From an uncultured Methylobacter sp. (GTDB taxonomy: Bacteria > Pseudomonadota > Gammaproteobacteria > Methylococcales > Methylomonadaceae): a stretch of 6,125 nt of DNA. The notes beneath the pieces were generated by a model that made no database searches, was not told the origin of the DNA, and worked only from the letters and a program-made list of their open reading frames with translations. Below are positions 5,574-6,125 of this stretch, piece after piece. The first letter of the stretch is position 1. Every line of letters starts with the position of its first letter. The DNA is taken from the NCBI GenBank assembly GCA_903831545.1, contig CAIKYI010000004.1, positions 1 through 6,125 on the forward strand. Direction: 5' to 3'. A program made the translations under genes and the position numbers.

Positions 5574-6125
5574 TTAAATAAAACGATGCAGTTTGCCGAT
5601 AATACCAGTCAAATTAATCTCCAAAATTTCAACTGTTATAAAACCAAAATAGATCAGGACTAACCCTGATAATCCAATATAAAATCGAATCATCATTCTG
5701 TTGTTTTTTTCAACTTGTGCAGTGGAAACCTTCAAGGAAACGCTGCCTAAAACAGGCAGTCCTGTTATGTGCCCAAGTTGCGAAGTTGTCATAACCGTTG
5801 GTTTGATCATATAAAGCAGCAATGACACACCAAACCCTAAAATCAAACTAGCTACTAGTACTCCAGAATATAAAACAACCCTTTTTGGTGAAGCTGGTTT
5901 TAAAGGAATATTAGGGGCATCTGCAATTTTAAATTTTAGTGCTTCTGCCTGATCGTCGACTTTTTCAGACATACTCGCTTGCTCCCTACTTTCGAGTAAT
6001 CTTTCGTAATTACTTTTAATGGCATCATAGTCCCTGTTTAAATTTTGCAAGGCGGTTTCAACAGTCAGCCTTGAATGTAACTCTTCACCAATTTTGTCCA
6101 CGCGGGCTTTCAATTCATCTACTCG
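5574..6125 (-). CDS. XrtA-system polysaccharide chain-length determinant (Wzz/GNVR family), C-terminal part
   Basis: The C-terminal 183 residues of an inner-membrane polysaccharide co-polymerase; the frame is open to the window edge (RVDELKARVDK...), so the N-terminal part lies outside. A helical, probably coiled-coil periplasmic segment (1-55) contains LNRDYDAIKSNYERLL (29-44), the pattern typical of GNVR-type chain-length proteins. It is followed by ALKFKIADAPNIPLKPASPKR (62-82), the Pro-rich block before the membrane, then a transmembrane helix at about 83-106. A cytoplasmic stretch includes QLGHITGLPVLGSVSL (116-131). A second hydrophobic helix at about 148-168 follows, so the C-terminus should return to the periplasm. 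There is no kinase domain; the kinase is the next gene. The product is expected to pair with that BY-kinase, probably through the cytoplasmic stretch. An apparent TTG start at 6113 is not a real start, because homology continues upstream of it. Confidence 0.92.
   Translation of the reverse strand, partial: RVDELKARVDKIGEELHSRLTVETALQNLNRDYDAIKSNYERLLESREQASMSEKVDDQAEALKFKIADAPNIPLKPASPKRVVLYSGVLVASLILGFGVSLLLYMIKPTVMTTSQLGHITGLPVLGSVSLKVSTAQVEKNNRMMIRFYIGLSGLVLIYFGFITVEILEINLTGIIGKLHRFI

Noticed and set aside
1..6125. CRISPR arrays, tRNA/rRNA genes, insertion sequences, long tandem or inverted repeats
   Set aside because: No repeated units, tRNA-like cloverleaf or transposase-like frame was seen. 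Nearly all bases are inside coding genes and gaps are 19 bp or less.

Overview
The window is one tightly packed segment of a PEP-CTERM/exosortase (XrtA, EpsH-type) exopolysaccharide locus. Every gene I can support is on the minus strand, so transcription runs from base 6125 towards base 1. The organism is probably a Gram-negative proteobacterium, because there is an outer-membrane beta-barrel and a Wzz/BY-kinase polysaccharide pathway. The DNA is fairly AT-rich (about 40% GC by eye). An environmental gamma- or betaproteobacterium fits, for example a Methylococcales methanotroph or a relative, but this is inference and not a firm assignment.

Gene order in the direction of transcription: (1) 6125-5574, C-terminal 183 residues of an XrtA-type chain-length determinant (Wzz/GNVR family), cut by the window edge; (2) 5554-4646, XrtA-associated tyrosine autokinase; (3) about 4656-3076, the PEP-CTERM-associated outer-membrane beta-barrel protein of unknown function (TIGR03016-like); (4) 3073-2048, the ExeA/GspA-like XrtA-associated AAA ATPase (TIGR03015-like); (5) 2037-919, wecB, non-hydrolysing UDP-GlcNAc 2-epimerase; (6) 899-48, XrtA-system polysaccharide deacetylase (TIGR03006-like); (7) 33-1, the first 11 codons of another gene, by locus convention perhaps the FemAB-like protein. 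Intergenic gaps are 19, about -11, 2, 10, 19 and 14 bp. There is no room for an internal promoter-terminator pair between genes, and no stretch over 300 bases lacks a gene. I see no RNA genes, CRISPR arrays, insertion sequences or tandem repeats.

Inferred joint role: wecB makes UDP-ManNAc from UDP-GlcNAc as a precursor. The chain-length protein and the separate BY-kinase control polymerisation and export at the inner membrane. The deacetylase removes N-acetyl groups from the polymer or an intermediate. The barrel and the ATPase are candidates for the cell-envelope passage of the polymer or of PEP-CTERM proteins. Neither exosortase XrtA nor any PEP-CTERM substrate lies in this window.

The families are all recognisable, so this is not an entirely new system. 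The least understood part is the barrel/ATPase pair, whose genes are 2 bp apart. The most unusual DNA-level feature is the start of the barrel gene: a near-perfect Shine-Dalgarno sequence has no ATG after it, and a run of eight T lies in the signal-peptide coding region.
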